From the NCBI GenBank assembly GCA_039811765.1, contig JBDHZF010000035.1:1-22419 (forward strand): a stretch of 22,419 bases of DNA. The letters run 5' to 3'. Made by a program: the position numbers and the translations under genes. Within the stretch, counting starts at the first letter, position 1. Every line of letters starts with the position of its first letter. The DNA is from JAGQUL01 sp039811765 (lineage in GTDB: Bacteria; Actinomycetota; Thermoleophilia; Gaiellales; SKUG01). Positions 1 through 6,663 of the stretch are shown here, piece by piece. Under the pieces are notes generated by a model. The model was not told where the DNA came from and did no database searches. It worked only from the letters and a program-made list of their open reading frames with translations.

Positions 1-174
1 GGATTGGTACCGGTATCCGGAACGCATCCGGCAATTCGGGGCGGTCGCGTCGGCATCGAACGATTCGAACGGGCCGATTCCAGCACCAGCGCTCATCCAA
101 CTCCCTGCTGCAACGACCAATTGAATCCGCCATCGGAAACCGTTACGAACGTGCCGAGAAGTCGCCGGCCCGGA
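1..174. other. Left-edge stretch without a supported gene
   Basis: No convincing complete gene or terminator is visible here. On the minus strand an ATG at 96 with a purine-rich GGGAG just before it opens a frame that runs off the window edge (32 codons). It could be the start of the next gene in the cyclase operon direction, but its third-position G/C content is visibly lower than that of the neighbouring genes, so I leave it uncalled. Confidence 0.3.
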
Positions 175-1971
175 TCACGCCGCGTCGCGCTGCGTGGTGG
201 AGACTGCGCGGCGCGACAGCTCGAACACGTGCGTCGGCTCGGTTCGGCCGCGTGCGACGACCGTGCCGAGCGCGGTGAACGTCAGCGGGTCGTTGCCCGT
301 TCCATGGCTCGCGTCGACGGCGTCCGCCGTGGCGCCGCTCGCGACGATGGTGACGCCGAGCTCCTTGGTCATCGCCTCGAGGCGTGCGGTGAGGTTCACG
401 GTGTCGCCAATCGCGGTGAAGTCGACACGGAACGGCGGCGAGCCGACGTTGCCGACCACGGCGCGTCCGGTGTGCAGCCCGATGCCGATGCGCAGCGGCG
501 CCAGTCCGCGACGAGCGCGATCGGCGTTGACGAGCTCGAGTCGATCCACCATCGCCAGGGCCGCTGCGCTCGCCCGCTCGGCGTGCGCCTCACAGCGCAC
601 GGGTGCGCCGAAGATCGCCATCAGGCCGTCGCCGAGGAACTTGTCGACCGCGCCGTCGTGCTCGGTGACCACGTCCACCATCGCCTCGAAGTACTCGTTG
701 AGTTGCGCCACCATTGCCGCCGGCTCGACCTGCTCGGACAGCGTGGTGAAGCCGCGGATGTCGCTGAACAGCACCGTGATCTCGCGTTCCTCGCCGGTCA
801 GCGAGATCTGGTCCTCGCCGTCGATCAGCTCGCGCACCACGTCGGCGTGGACGTAGCGCGCGAACAAGCCCTTCACGCGGATTCGCTCGCGAACCGCGAG
901 CGTCACGAGCGTGAGCGCGAGCGTGGTGAAGACCACTGCGCCTGCAAGCATCGGAGCGACCACGGGCACGACCAGGCCCCGATCGAACAGTTGCGTCGCG
1001 GCGTAACCCCAACCAGCGACGAGCGCGATGCTCGCTGGGACCGCCAACAGCAGCGGCAGCGTGAGCAGCAATGCCCAGATCGCGACGGCGATCGCGAATG
1101 CTGTCGCCCATCCAACCCACGTGGGCAACTCGCGAAGCCAGCTTCCGTCGAGCAGGTTGGCGGTCGCCTGCGCCTGGATCTCCACGCTCGGCATCGCGCT
1201 GCCCACCGGCACGTCGTGGTCGTCGCGGCCGATGTCCTCGGTGGGGCCGATCAGCACGAGCTTGCCCGCGAGGTCGCGCATGCCGCTCAGGCCGTACGCG
1301 ACGTCGGCGAAGCCGACCTGCTCGAACGTGCCGCGGGGACCGTAGTAGTTGAGCAGCATGTCGTCGGGGGCGCGCTCCACTGCGTTTCCCGCGCCAGTCG
1401 CGCGCAGGAGCGCGGCGGCGAGTCCGTCCATTCGCGTGCCGTTCCAGCGGCTGCGCACCGGGTAACGGCGCACAGCGCCGTCCGCGGCCGGGATGCGCGC
1501 CGAGACTCCGTGGGTCGCGGCAGGCACCTCGATCACGTCACCCATCGCGGCGCCCGCGCGATCGTGCGCCGAGCGGCGAGCGAGCACGACCGGCACGTGC
1601 GCGTCGGCGACGGCTTTGGCGAACGTGGCGTCCTCGGTCGGATTGGTCGCCTTCCACTCCATCGGCACGTCCACGGCGATGCCGGCGACTCCCGCATTGT
1701 CGAGCTGGTTGATCGCCATCGCCCACAGGTCGCGGCTGATCGGCCACTGGTTGTTGTACGTCGACTGATGTTTGTCGATCGCGACCACGACGATGTCGTT
1801 CGGCGCGGGAAGGCGCCCGCGCTCGGCGAAGCGCGCGTCCACCGTGCGCTGCTCGAGTCGCTCGCCGGCGCTCGTCTGAAGGACGGCCAGCACGGCGCCG
1901 GTCAGGAGGAGCGTTGCCGCGAGCGTTCCCAGCAACAGCCGGGGCCGGCGCGGCTTGATCAAGCGCGGCAT
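175..1971 (-). CDS. CHASE2-domain class III adenylate cyclase
   Basis: This predicted membrane adenylate cyclase of 598 residues would make cAMP in response to a signal sensed outside the membrane. The order is one N-terminal membrane segment (about 11-30), a CHASE2-type extracytoplasmic sensor (about 32-275, with the typical 'IVVVAIDKHQ' opening and 'LVLIGPTED'), three membrane segments (about 284-357), and a cytoplasmic class III cyclase domain (about 395-575). All six canonical catalytic positions are visible: metal-binding D404 and D448, adenine-selecting K444 and D517, and transition-state N526 and R530. The Lys/Asp pair favours ATP over GTP. I chose the ATG at 1971 because it begins a positively charged stretch before the first membrane segment and overlaps the upstream stop as TGATG. 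Upstream in-frame codons belong to a different gene's frame. Translation is probably coupled to the preceding membrane protein, which may be a partner of the sensor. The signal is unknown. Confidence 0.9.
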   Translation of the reverse strand: MPRLIKPRRPRLLLGTLAATLLLTGAVLAVLQTSAGERLEQRTVDARFAERGRLPAPNDIVVVAIDKHQSTYNNQWPISRDLWAMAINQLDNAGVAGIAVDVPMEWKATNPTEDATFAKAVADAHVPVVLARRSAHDRAGAAMGDVIEVPAATHGVSARIPAADGAVRRYPVRSRWNGTRMDGLAAALLRATGAGNAVERAPDDMLLNYYGPRGTFEQVGFADVAYGLSGMRDLAGKLVLIGPTEDIGRDDHDVPVGSAMPSVEIQAQATANLLDGSWLRELPTWVGWATAFAIAVAIWALLLTLPLLLAVPASIALVAGWGYAATQLFDRGLVVPVVAPMLAGAVVFTTLALTLVTLAVRERIRVKGLFARYVHADVVRELIDGEDQISLTGEEREITVLFSDIRGFTTLSEQVEPAAMVAQLNEYFEAMVDVVTEHDGAVDKFLGDGLMAIFGAPVRCEAHAERASAAALAMVDRLELVNADRARRGLAPLRIGIGLHTGRAVVGNVGSPPFRVDFTAIGDTVNLTARLEAMTKELGVTIVASGATADAVDASHGTGNDPLTFTALGTVVARGRTEPTHVFELSRRAVSTTQRDAA

Positions 1972-2558
1972 CAGGCGTCCCCTCCCGTCCAGCTCTCGGG
2001 ACACTGCTGCGCCTCCCATGTCTGGGGCGCATCGCGCATGTCGACCATCGTGGACGGCGTTTCTTCGCTCGCTTCGATCGTCGCCATCGCGCGCCAGCAG
2101 AGGTTGACGATGGCCGTGGTCTTGCGCGTTGCCGCGTCGAGATCGCCGGTGATGTTCTTGTAGTCGTACGCCTCGGACGAGGCGAACGCGTAACACTGCG
2201 TGCGCAGCCCGGTTTGCTTGTGGCCCCAGCGAGCGCAGTCGCGCGCCGCGCGGGTCAGGTCGGCGCCATCGGTGGCGTTGACGATCGTCAGGTCGAGCGT
2301 CTTCGCGTCGCCCTGCCACTGCCATTCCACGCGATCGCGCACCATCGCAGGATCGAACGCGGCATCGTAGGCGCGGTCATGCGCGGCGGCTTCGGTGTGG
2401 CGAGCATCGATGCGGGCCGCCGCCGCTGCGTGGATCGCCGCGCGGCTCGCGCGGGTGGGCGCGTCGGTGTGCATCGCGATCATCACCGAGGCGGCAAGCA
2501 CGGCCGCCACGGCCAAGCCGAGCACGAGCGCGACGATGCTGGCGGTACGGTTCGACAT
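1971..2558 (-). CDS. Membrane-anchored protein of unknown function, coupled to the cyclase
   Basis: I do not recognise this 195-residue protein. It begins with a short charged N-terminus and one hydrophobic segment (about 7-29), then an Ala/Arg/His-rich linker (about 36-65), then a soluble domain of about 130 residues with four cysteines (C108, C122, C154, C186). If the domain is outside the membrane, these could form two disulfides. Its TGA shares one base with the ATG of the adenylate cyclase (TGATG at 1969-1973), so the two are almost certainly one transcription and translation unit. A role as accessory or ligand-presenting partner of the CHASE2 cyclase is inference from context only. Upstream, TACGGG lies exactly six bases before the ATG. 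This is a degenerate version of the leaderless promoter layout seen at other genes here, and no Shine-Dalgarno is evident. Confidence 0.75.
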   Translation of the reverse strand: MSNRTASIVALVLGLAVAAVLAASVMIAMHTDAPTRASRAAIHAAAAARIDARHTEAAAHDRAYDAAFDPAMVRDRVEWQWQGDAKTLDLTIVNATDGADLTRAARDCARWGHKQTGLRTQCYAFASSEAYDYKNITGDLDAATRKTTAIVNLCWRAMATIEASEETPSTMVDMRDAPQTWEAQQCPESWTGGDA

Positions 2559-2610
2559 ACCGGCCCCGTATCGGCCGGGTCCCGAACGTCCTTGATGCTA
2601 GAGCCCATCC

Positions 2611-2626
2611 CGTGTGCGTCCACACG
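2611..2626. promoter_or_regulatory. Small inverted repeat between divergent genes
   Basis: A perfect 6-bp inverted repeat, CGTGTG/CACACG with a 4-base centre, sits in the 105-bp gap between the minus-strand membrane protein gene and the first vapB. It could be an operator or a weak hairpin. Nothing shows which gene it would serve. Confidence 0.25.
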
Positions 2627-2639
2627 CCAAGCATGTGAG

Positions 2640-2663
2640 ACATATATACGGTAATATGTAAAT
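2640..2663 (+). promoter_or_regulatory. Leaderless promoter and operator of the first vapBC
   Basis: TAATAT at 2652-2657 matches the TANNNT form of an actinobacterial -10 element and lies six bases before the ATG at 2664, so transcription would start on or next to the start codon. The same segment holds an inverted repeat ACATAT (2640-2645)/ATATGT (2654-2659) overlapping the -10, a good place for autorepression by the ribbon-helix-helix antitoxin. It is strikingly AT-rich against its surroundings. No clear -35 is visible. Confidence 0.5.
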
Positions 2664-2909
2664 ATGGCAAAGACGACAGTAAATCTCGACGACGACCTGC
2701 TACGCGCAGCCAAGAAGCAGGCGGTGGACGAGGGCACGACCTTGGGTCGACTCATCGAGCGCGGCCTCGAGCTTGCGATGCGCGAGCGCACCGCGCCACT
2801 GGCACATGACGGCGCGCTTCGCCTTCGAACGTTCCACGGCAATGGAAATCTGTCGGTCAACGTCGCGGATCGCGCGGCGATGTACGACGCGCTGGACGAT
2901 GCGCCGTGA
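2664..2909 (+). CDS. vapB: VapB-type antitoxin, ribbon-helix-helix
   Basis: This 81-residue antitoxin would bind and neutralise the PIN toxin encoded next to it and repress their shared promoter. The first 45 residues form a ribbon-helix-helix fold: strand 'KTTVNLDDDLL', then two helices ending near 'RGLELAMRER'. The rest is a flexible tail likely to wrap the toxin, ending 'AAMYDALDDAP'. The stop overlaps the toxin's GTG start in a GTGA junction, the usual VapBC layout. There is no Shine-Dalgarno before the ATG. Instead a TAATAT box and an inverted repeat lie immediately upstream, suggesting leaderless, autoregulated expression. CopG/RHH family assignment is firm in general; VapB is assigned through the PIN partner. 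Confidence 0.85.
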   Translation: MAKTTVNLDDDLLRAAKKQAVDEGTTLGRLIERGLELAMRERTAPLAHDGALRLRTFHGNGNLSVNVADRAAMYDALDDAP

Positions 2910-3343
2910 CGACGGTTGCGATCGACACGAATGTGCTCGTCTACGCGTTCCGTTCGGACGTCGCCGAGCATGCGCTGGCGACGAACGCGCTCGCCGCGCA
3001 CCTTCGCCGCGGCGACACGTTGCTGGTGTTGCCGATCGTCGCTATCGAATTTCTGCGAGTCGTCACGCATCCGCGCTTGGCGAACCCGAGCGCGCCACTG
3101 CGCGTGGCGCGTGCGTTTCTCGACGACCTGCTGGTCGTGTCTGGCGTTCGCTGGGGCGGATCGGTGCGGCGTGCGGCCGTGCTCGATCGAGTCCTCGACG
3201 CGATCGAACCTGTCGGCAACCAGCTGTACGACACCGAAGTCGTGGCCTCGGCGATCGACGCTGGCGCCACGGCGATCCTGACCAACGACGCTCGCTTCCC
3301 GCGCGTCACAGGATTCGACGTCCGTGGAATCGACGCGCAGTAG
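2906..3343 (+). CDS. vapC: VapC-type PIN-domain ribonuclease toxin
   Basis: This 145-residue PIN-domain protein is predicted to be a magnesium-dependent RNase toxin held inactive by the upstream antitoxin. The acidic residues expected for the active site are present: D7 in 'VAIDTNVLVYAF', E48 in 'VAIEFLRVV', D109 in 'LYDTEVVASAI', and D128 in 'ILTNDARF'. The length is normal for the family. The start is GTG, overlapping the antitoxin's stop as GTGA, which keeps the two translationally coupled. Its RNA target cannot be read from the sequence; family members commonly cut tRNA or rRNA at one site. It differs clearly from the second VapC downstream, so the two modules are not a recent duplication. 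Confidence 0.88.
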   Translation: MTTVAIDTNVLVYAFRSDVAEHALATNALAAHLRRGDTLLVLPIVAIEFLRVVTHPRLANPSAPLRVARAFLDDLLVVSGVRWGGSVRRAAVLDRVLDAIEPVGNQLYDTEVVASAIDAGATAILTNDARFPRVTGFDVRGIDAQ

Positions 3344-3385
3344 CTGCGGCTCGTTCTCAGGCCAAGACTCAACTGGAGGAGCGCG

Positions 3386-3432
3386 TTGACAAGGGCGGAC
3401 TCAGCCTCGTCCATGTGGTGTATGCTTGGTGT
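3386..3432 (+). promoter_or_regulatory. Leaderless promoter and direct repeat before the second vapB
   Basis: TATGCT at 3421-3426 lies six bases before the ATG at 3433, predicting a leaderless mRNA. Two copies of TGGTGTATG (3416-3424 and 3427-3435), spaced 11 bp start to start (about one helical turn), overlap the -10 and the start codon and could be the antitoxin's operator. A perfect TTGACA at 3386-3391 is too far from this -10 (29 bp) to be its -35. Confidence 0.5.
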
Positions 3433-3657
3433 ATGGCTCGCACCAACATCGATATCGACGAGGAAGCTTGCGCCGAGGTCATGCGGCGGTACGGGCTCAA
3501 GACGAAGCGCGACGCGGTGAACTACGCGCTGCGCAAGGTGGCCGGCCCCGTGCGAGTCGCGACCCTCGAGGAGGCGCTCGCGATGCGCGGCACGGGGTGG
3601 GAAGGCGACCTCGACGAGATGAAGGCGTGGCATCGGCCCGGATTGTCTGACCGGTGA
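3433..3657 (+). CDS. vapB: VapB-family antitoxin (second module)
   Basis: This 74-residue protein has the compact VapB N-terminus that is almost diagnostic: 'RTNIDIDEEACAEVMRRYGLKTKRDAVNYALRKV', a strand followed by two helices forming a dimeric DNA-binding ribbon-helix-helix. The C-terminal tail carries 'GTGWEGDLDEMKAWHRPG', similar to the toxin-binding tails of VapB antitoxins that end in a Gly-Trp-Gly/Asp-Leu-x-x-Met/Leu pattern. It should neutralise the PIN toxin that follows and repress the operon. The ATG at 3433 was chosen because a leaderless TATGCT box sits six bases upstream. The open frame extends much further upstream but overlaps the first vapC there. Confidence 0.88.
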   Translation: MARTNIDIDEEACAEVMRRYGLKTKRDAVNYALRKVAGPVRVATLEEALAMRGTGWEGDLDEMKAWHRPGLSDR

Positions 3658-4040
3658 TTCTCGTGGACGCCTCGGCGTGGATCCAGTATCTGCGTGCCAC
3701 CGATTCGCGTGAGGATGAGCTGCTGCAGCAGCTCATCCCGGAGCAACGAGTTGCCACTACGGAACCCGTGCTCATGGAGCTCGTGGCCGGCGCACGAACG
3801 GATCGGGAGCGCGACGCGCTGCGCGCCACGCTTGCACGCGCGGAGATGCTCCCATGCGAGTACGAGGACTTCCTAGCCGCCGCCGACCTGTACGCCTCGG
3901 CTCGCCGGGCGGGAACCCGGGTCCGGGGTCTCATGGACTGCCTGATCGCCGCGGTCGCGATTCGAACGCACACGCCAGTGCTCAGCGCGGATCGCGACTT
4001 CGAGACATTGGCGGCGTTGTCGCCGCTTCAGCTGGCGTAG
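3654..4040 (+). CDS. vapC: VapC-type PIN-domain ribonuclease toxin (second module)
   Basis: This 128-residue PIN-domain toxin would be a metal-dependent RNase. Its acidic active-site residues are D5 ('ILVDASAWIQYLR'), E42 ('VLMELVAGAR'), D95 ('RGLMDCLIAAVAI') and D113 ('VLSADRDFE'), all in the positions expected for the VapC family. It starts with GTG and overlaps the stop of its antitoxin as GTGA, exactly like the first module. The 'TEPVLMELVAGAR' and 'DCLIAAVAIRT' segments are typical of the common VapC subgroup paired with short VapB proteins like the one upstream. Only 28 bp separate it from the UPF0114 gene, which nevertheless has its own -10 box. Confidence 0.92.
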   Translation: MILVDASAWIQYLRATDSREDELLQQLIPEQRVATTEPVLMELVAGARTDRERDALRATLARAEMLPCEYEDFLAAADLYASARRAGTRVRGLMDCLIAAVAIRTHTPVLSADRDFETLAALSPLQLA

Positions 4041-4068
4041 CTTGCCGCATCGTTTAGTCTGCGCGGCG

Positions 4069-4635
4069 ATGAACGCTCCCGCCGACTCGCCCGTACCCAC
4101 CCGCAGCTCCTTCGCCCGATCGATCGGCGCCACGATCTTCGTGAGCCGCTGGCTGCAAGCGCCGCTCTACCTCGGCTTGATCGTCGCGCAGGGCGTGTAC
4201 GTGTGGCAGTTCATGCGCGAGCTGTGGCACCTGGTGAGCGACTTGTCGCACCTCACCGAGGAATCGATCATGCTGATCGTGCTCGGGCTGGTGGACGTGG
4301 TGATGGTCGCCAACCTGCTGATCATGGTGATCATCGGCGGTTACGAGACCTTTGTCTCGCGCATCGACTTGTCCCAGCACCCCGATCAGCCCGAGTGGCT
4401 GTCGCACGTGAACGCGAACGTGCTCAAGGTGAAGCTTGCGATGTCGATCGTGGGGATCAGCTCGATCCACCTGCTGCGCACCTTCATCAACGCCGAGCAC
4501 CTCACCTCGCAGACGATGCTGTGGCAAACGCTGATCCACCTCACCTTCGTGGCGAGCGCGCTCGCGCTCGTGTGGATCGACCGCGTCATGCAAGGCACGA
4601 TCAACAGCGCGCACGCGTCCAACGCGGCCGCGTGA
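4069..4635 (+). CDS. UPF0114 (YqhA-like) integral membrane protein
   Basis: This 188-residue membrane protein belongs to the UPF0114/YqhA family, whose biochemical role is not settled. Hydrophobic segments are visible at about 31-50, 66-89, 122-140 and 151-171. The family's characteristic stretch 'GGYETFVSRIDLSQHPDQPEWL' (about 90-111) and 'VNANVLKVKLAMSIVGISSIHLLRTFI' support the call. The start is taken at the ATG at 4069, where TAGTCT (4055-4060) stands eight bases upstream as a possible leaderless -10. An in-frame TTG at 4042 would overlap that promoter. No neighbour shares an obvious function. Confidence 0.88.
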   Translation: MNAPADSPVPTRSSFARSIGATIFVSRWLQAPLYLGLIVAQGVYVWQFMRELWHLVSDLSHLTEESIMLIVLGLVDVVMVANLLIMVIIGGYETFVSRIDLSQHPDQPEWLSHVNANVLKVKLAMSIVGISSIHLLRTFINAEHLTSQTMLWQTLIHLTFVASALALVWIDRVMQGTINSAHASNAAA

Positions 4636-4636
4636 C

Positions 4637-4762
4637 AGCGATTACTCGCCCGCGCTGGGGAATCCCTCGGTGCCCTTCGATTACATCCTTCACCTCGAAG
4701 AATCCCGTTCAGGTAATCGCTTCCTTGCAGGGAAAACGTCGTTTGAAAGCGATTCTGATTAC
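4637..4762. repeat. Cluster of GATTAC motifs upstream of the cupin gene
   Basis: The 177-bp spacer between the UPF0114 and cupin genes holds GATTAC at 4640, 4679 and 4757 and its complement GTAATC at 4713. The first and the inverted copy extend to a perfect 9-bp inverted repeat, AGCGATTAC (4637-4645)/GTAATCGCT (4713-4721). The second and fourth share GATTACATC. A partial copy AGCGATT is at 4748. The segment is less GC-rich than the flanking genes and has no plausible ORF. Binding sites for a regulator of the cupin gene, or relics of small repeats, are both possible. Confidence 0.5.
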
Positions 4763-4799
4763 ATCGCTTCGGTTGCTGCGCGCGATTCATGCGGACCGG

Positions 4800-4812
4800 T
4801 AGGGTGTCCAGC
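4800..4812 (+). promoter_or_regulatory. Putative leaderless -10 of the cupin gene
   Basis: TAGGGT at 4800-4805 lies seven bases before the ATG at 4813, and there is no Shine-Dalgarno sequence between them. Confidence 0.35.
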
Positions 4813-5220
4813 ATGACGACCGACACTGCGCGCACCGACGACGAACCGCTGATCCAGCTCGGGCTCGGCTGGGCGATCGCGCCTACGCTGGAAGCGCTCG
4901 GCGACGGGATGTTCCGTCGCGTGCGGCCGCAGCTGAACGTCACCGCGTTCGGCATCAACGTGAAGGTGATGGAGCCGTCGAGCTCGTCGAAGAACCACTA
5001 CCACACCGAGCAGCAGGAAGTGATGTTCGTGCATCGCGGCGAGATCCACGTCTCGTTCGGCGACGGCACGTCGCACACCGTGGGCGAGGGCGGCATCGTC
5101 GTGATCGACGCGAACACGCCGCACGTGGTGCGCGTCACCAGCGTCGAGCCGGCCGTGCTCGTGATGATGGGCGGCAAGGACGGCGTGGTGGAAGGCGACG
5201 CGGTGTTTCCCGAGGCCTGA
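4813..5220 (+). CDS. Single-domain cupin protein
   Basis: This small soluble beta-barrel protein of 135 residues carries one cupin domain. Cupin motif 1 is visible as H62-x-H64-x4-E69-x6-G76 within 'NHYHTEQQEVMFVHRGE', and H104 in 'DANTPHVVRV' provides the motif 2 histidine, so a 3-His/1-Glu metal site is complete. Such proteins may be dioxygenases, isomerases or small-molecule sensors, and the substrate cannot be assigned here. The chosen ATG at 4813 follows a TAGGGT box by seven bases. The sequence ends shortly after the barrel, 'VVEGDAVFPEA', with no DNA-binding domain. The upstream spacer is rich in GATTAC repeats, which may control it. Confidence 0.85.
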   Translation: MTTDTARTDDEPLIQLGLGWAIAPTLEALGDGMFRRVRPQLNVTAFGINVKVMEPSSSSKNHYHTEQQEVMFVHRGEIHVSFGDGTSHTVGEGGIVVIDANTPHVVRVTSVEPAVLVMMGGKDGVVEGDAVFPEA

Positions 5221-5246
5221 CGCTCCGCCCGTCGCTCGCCGTGCGA

Positions 5247-5277
5247 TAGGTTCGCTGCGAACCCTTCCCCCAAGGAG
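5247..5277 (+). promoter_or_regulatory. Promoter, short palindrome and ribosome binding site of the isocitrate dehydrogenase-like gene
   Basis: TAGGTT at 5247-5252 could be a -10. It overlaps a 15-base palindrome GGTTCG-CTG-CGAACC (5249-5263), a candidate operator or short hairpin. AAGGAG at 5272-5277, eight bases before the ATG, is a strong Shine-Dalgarno, so this mRNA has a leader, unlike many genes in the window. Confidence 0.4.
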
Positions 5278-5285
5278 CGACTGAC

Positions 5286-6386
5286 ATGGCGCACAAGGTC
5301 ACACTCATCCCCGGCGACGGCATCGGACCGGAGCTCACCGAAGCGACGCGGCGCGTGGTCGAGGCCACGGGCGTGGACATCGAGTGGGACGTGCAGGAAG
5401 CCGGCGCCGACGTCATGGACAAGTTCGGCGGCAACCCGCTGCCCGAGCAGGTGCTCGACTCGATCCGCGCGAACGGCGTCGCGCTCAAGGGCCCGATCAC
5501 CACGCCGGTCGGCTCGGGCTTCCGCAGCGTGAACGTCGCGCTGCGCAAGGAGCTCGACATGTACGCGCAGGTGCGCCCCGGCAAGAGCTATGCCGGCGTG
5601 CGCAGCAAGTACGACGACATCGACCTGATCATCATTCGCGAGAACACCGAGGACCTTTACGCGGGCGTGGAGTACGAGGCCGACTCGCCCGAGGCGATCG
5701 AGCTTACGAAGTGGGTGGAGAGCAAGGGCGACCGCTTCCGCTTCAACGAGCATGTCGGCATCTCCGTGAAGCCGATCAGCGAAGAGGGCACGCGCCGCGT
5801 GGTGCGCTTCGCCTTCGAGTTCGCGCGCGCGAACGGCCGCAAGAAGGTCACTAGCGTGCACAAGGCCAACATCATGAAGCACTCCGACGGCCTGTGGTTG
5901 CGCGTGAGCCAAGAGGTCGCGGCCGAGTTCCCCGAGATCGAGTTCGAGGACCGCATCATCGACAACATGTGCATGCAGCTGGTGCAGAAGCCGGAGCTGT
6001 ACGACGTGATCGTCGCGCCGAACCTGTACGGCGACATCCTGAGCGACCTCGTCGCTGGTCTCGTTGGCGGCCTCGGCATGGCACCGGGCTCCAACGACGG
6101 CGACTCCGCGCACGTGTTCGAGCCAGTGCACGGCTCGGCGCCGAAGTACGCGGGCCAGAACAAGGCGAATCCCACCGCGCAGATGCTCAGCGCCGTGATG
6201 ATGCTCCACCACTTGGGCGAGCACGACGCCGCCAAGCGCATGGAGGACGCCATCGCCGCCGTGATCGCGGAGGGCACGGACGTCACCTACGACATGAAGG
6301 CCGACCGCGACGACCCCACCGCCGTGGGCACGTCGCAGTTCGCCGATGCGATCATCGCGAAGCTCGGGGCGGCCGTTCCGGCCTGA
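5286..6386 (+). CDS. Isocitrate/isopropylmalate-family dehydrogenase, probably isocitrate dehydrogenase
   Basis: This 366-residue beta-decarboxylating dehydrogenase most likely converts isocitrate to 2-oxoglutarate in the TCA cycle. The substrate loop 'GFRSVNVALRKELDMYAQVRP' (S81, N83, R87, R97) follows the isocitrate pattern S-x-N-x-x-L-R. R118, Y125 and K193 are the other substrate and catalytic residues, and D226, D250 and D254 bind the metal. 'HGSAPKYAGQNKANP' (282-296) closes the cofactor site. Its K287-Y288 matches the Lys-Tyr pair that gives E. coli isocitrate dehydrogenase its NADP preference, although the short length is more typical of NAD-type enzymes. Homoisocitrate or 3-isopropylmalate activity is less likely but not excluded. 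Malate dehydrogenase follows on the same strand, giving a small TCA cluster interrupted by toxin-antitoxin debris. Confidence 0.85.
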   Translation: MAHKVTLIPGDGIGPELTEATRRVVEATGVDIEWDVQEAGADVMDKFGGNPLPEQVLDSIRANGVALKGPITTPVGSGFRSVNVALRKELDMYAQVRPGKSYAGVRSKYDDIDLIIIRENTEDLYAGVEYEADSPEAIELTKWVESKGDRFRFNEHVGISVKPISEEGTRRVVRFAFEFARANGRKKVTSVHKANIMKHSDGLWLRVSQEVAAEFPEIEFEDRIIDNMCMQLVQKPELYDVIVAPNLYGDILSDLVAGLVGGLGMAPGSNDGDSAHVFEPVHGSAPKYAGQNKANPTAQMLSAVMMLHHLGEHDAAKRMEDAIAAVIAEGTDVTYDMKADRDDPTAVGTSQFADAIIAKLGAAVPA

Positions 6387-6425
6387 CGCGATCAGCGTAC
6401 ATCGACGTTGACGCGGGCCGGAGCG

Positions 6426-6571
6426 ATGATGATCCGCACGCAGGTGACACTCGACGACGAGCTGGCGGACGCGCTCATGATCGTGCCGGGGCATGGTTGC
6501 GAGACATGACGGCATTCGCCTTCGACGATGCTTTCGCGCGCGCCGGCTTCGACGTGCTGCCCGGCGACTGA
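6426..6571 (+). pseudogene. Remnant of a vapBC toxin-antitoxin locus
   Basis: The 277-bp gap between the two dehydrogenase genes contains what looks like a collapsed VapBC. ATGATG at 6426 opens 'MIRTQVTLDDELADALM', the usual first strand and helix of a ribbon-helix-helix antitoxin, but the frame stops at 6509 after only 27 residues. In another frame, ending at 6571, the sequence reads 'TAFAFDDAFARAGFDVLPGD', the typical C-terminal strand and helix of a PIN toxin (compare 'FDRHFxxAGFxVL'). An internal deletion of several hundred bases, with a junction somewhere around 6480-6506, would explain both. The fragments are short, so homology is judged by eye and remains a hypothesis. Confidence 0.5.
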
Positions 6572-6615
6572 CAATGCTGCGGGAACCTGCGGATGCACGA
6601 TCCGGCCTGCAGGAG

Positions 6616-6654
6616 TAGGCTCGCGAGCGTCCTACTTTCCCCCTGACTCAGGAG
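6616..6654 (+). promoter_or_regulatory. Promoter and ribosome binding site of malate dehydrogenase
   Basis: TAGGCT at 6616-6621 fits a -10 with a leader of about 35 bases, and AGGAG at 6650-6654 is a Shine-Dalgarno nine bases before the ATG at 6664. No -35 was assigned. Confidence 0.4.
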
Positions 6655-6663
6655 CAGCATCTG

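Noticed and set aside
1..96. Start of a further minus-strand gene at the left edge
   Set aside because: Only 32 codons are in view, third-position G/C content is lower than in the neighbours, and no motif can be recognised.
4..2163. A 719-codon open frame on the plus strand across the cyclase genes
   Set aside because: It is antisense to the adenylate cyclase and its partner, has low-complexity Arg/His/Asp-rich sequence without domains, and is the usual by-product of GC-rich coding DNA.
3386..3391. Perfect TTGACA as the -35 of the second vapB
   Set aside because: The distance to the convincing TATGCT box is 29 bp, and nothing at the normal 17-bp spacing (GTCCAT) resembles a -10.
4998..6515. 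A 505-codon minus-strand frame opposite the cupin and isocitrate dehydrogenase genes
   Set aside because: It has no recognisable motifs, lies fully antisense to two well-supported genes and has shadow-like composition.
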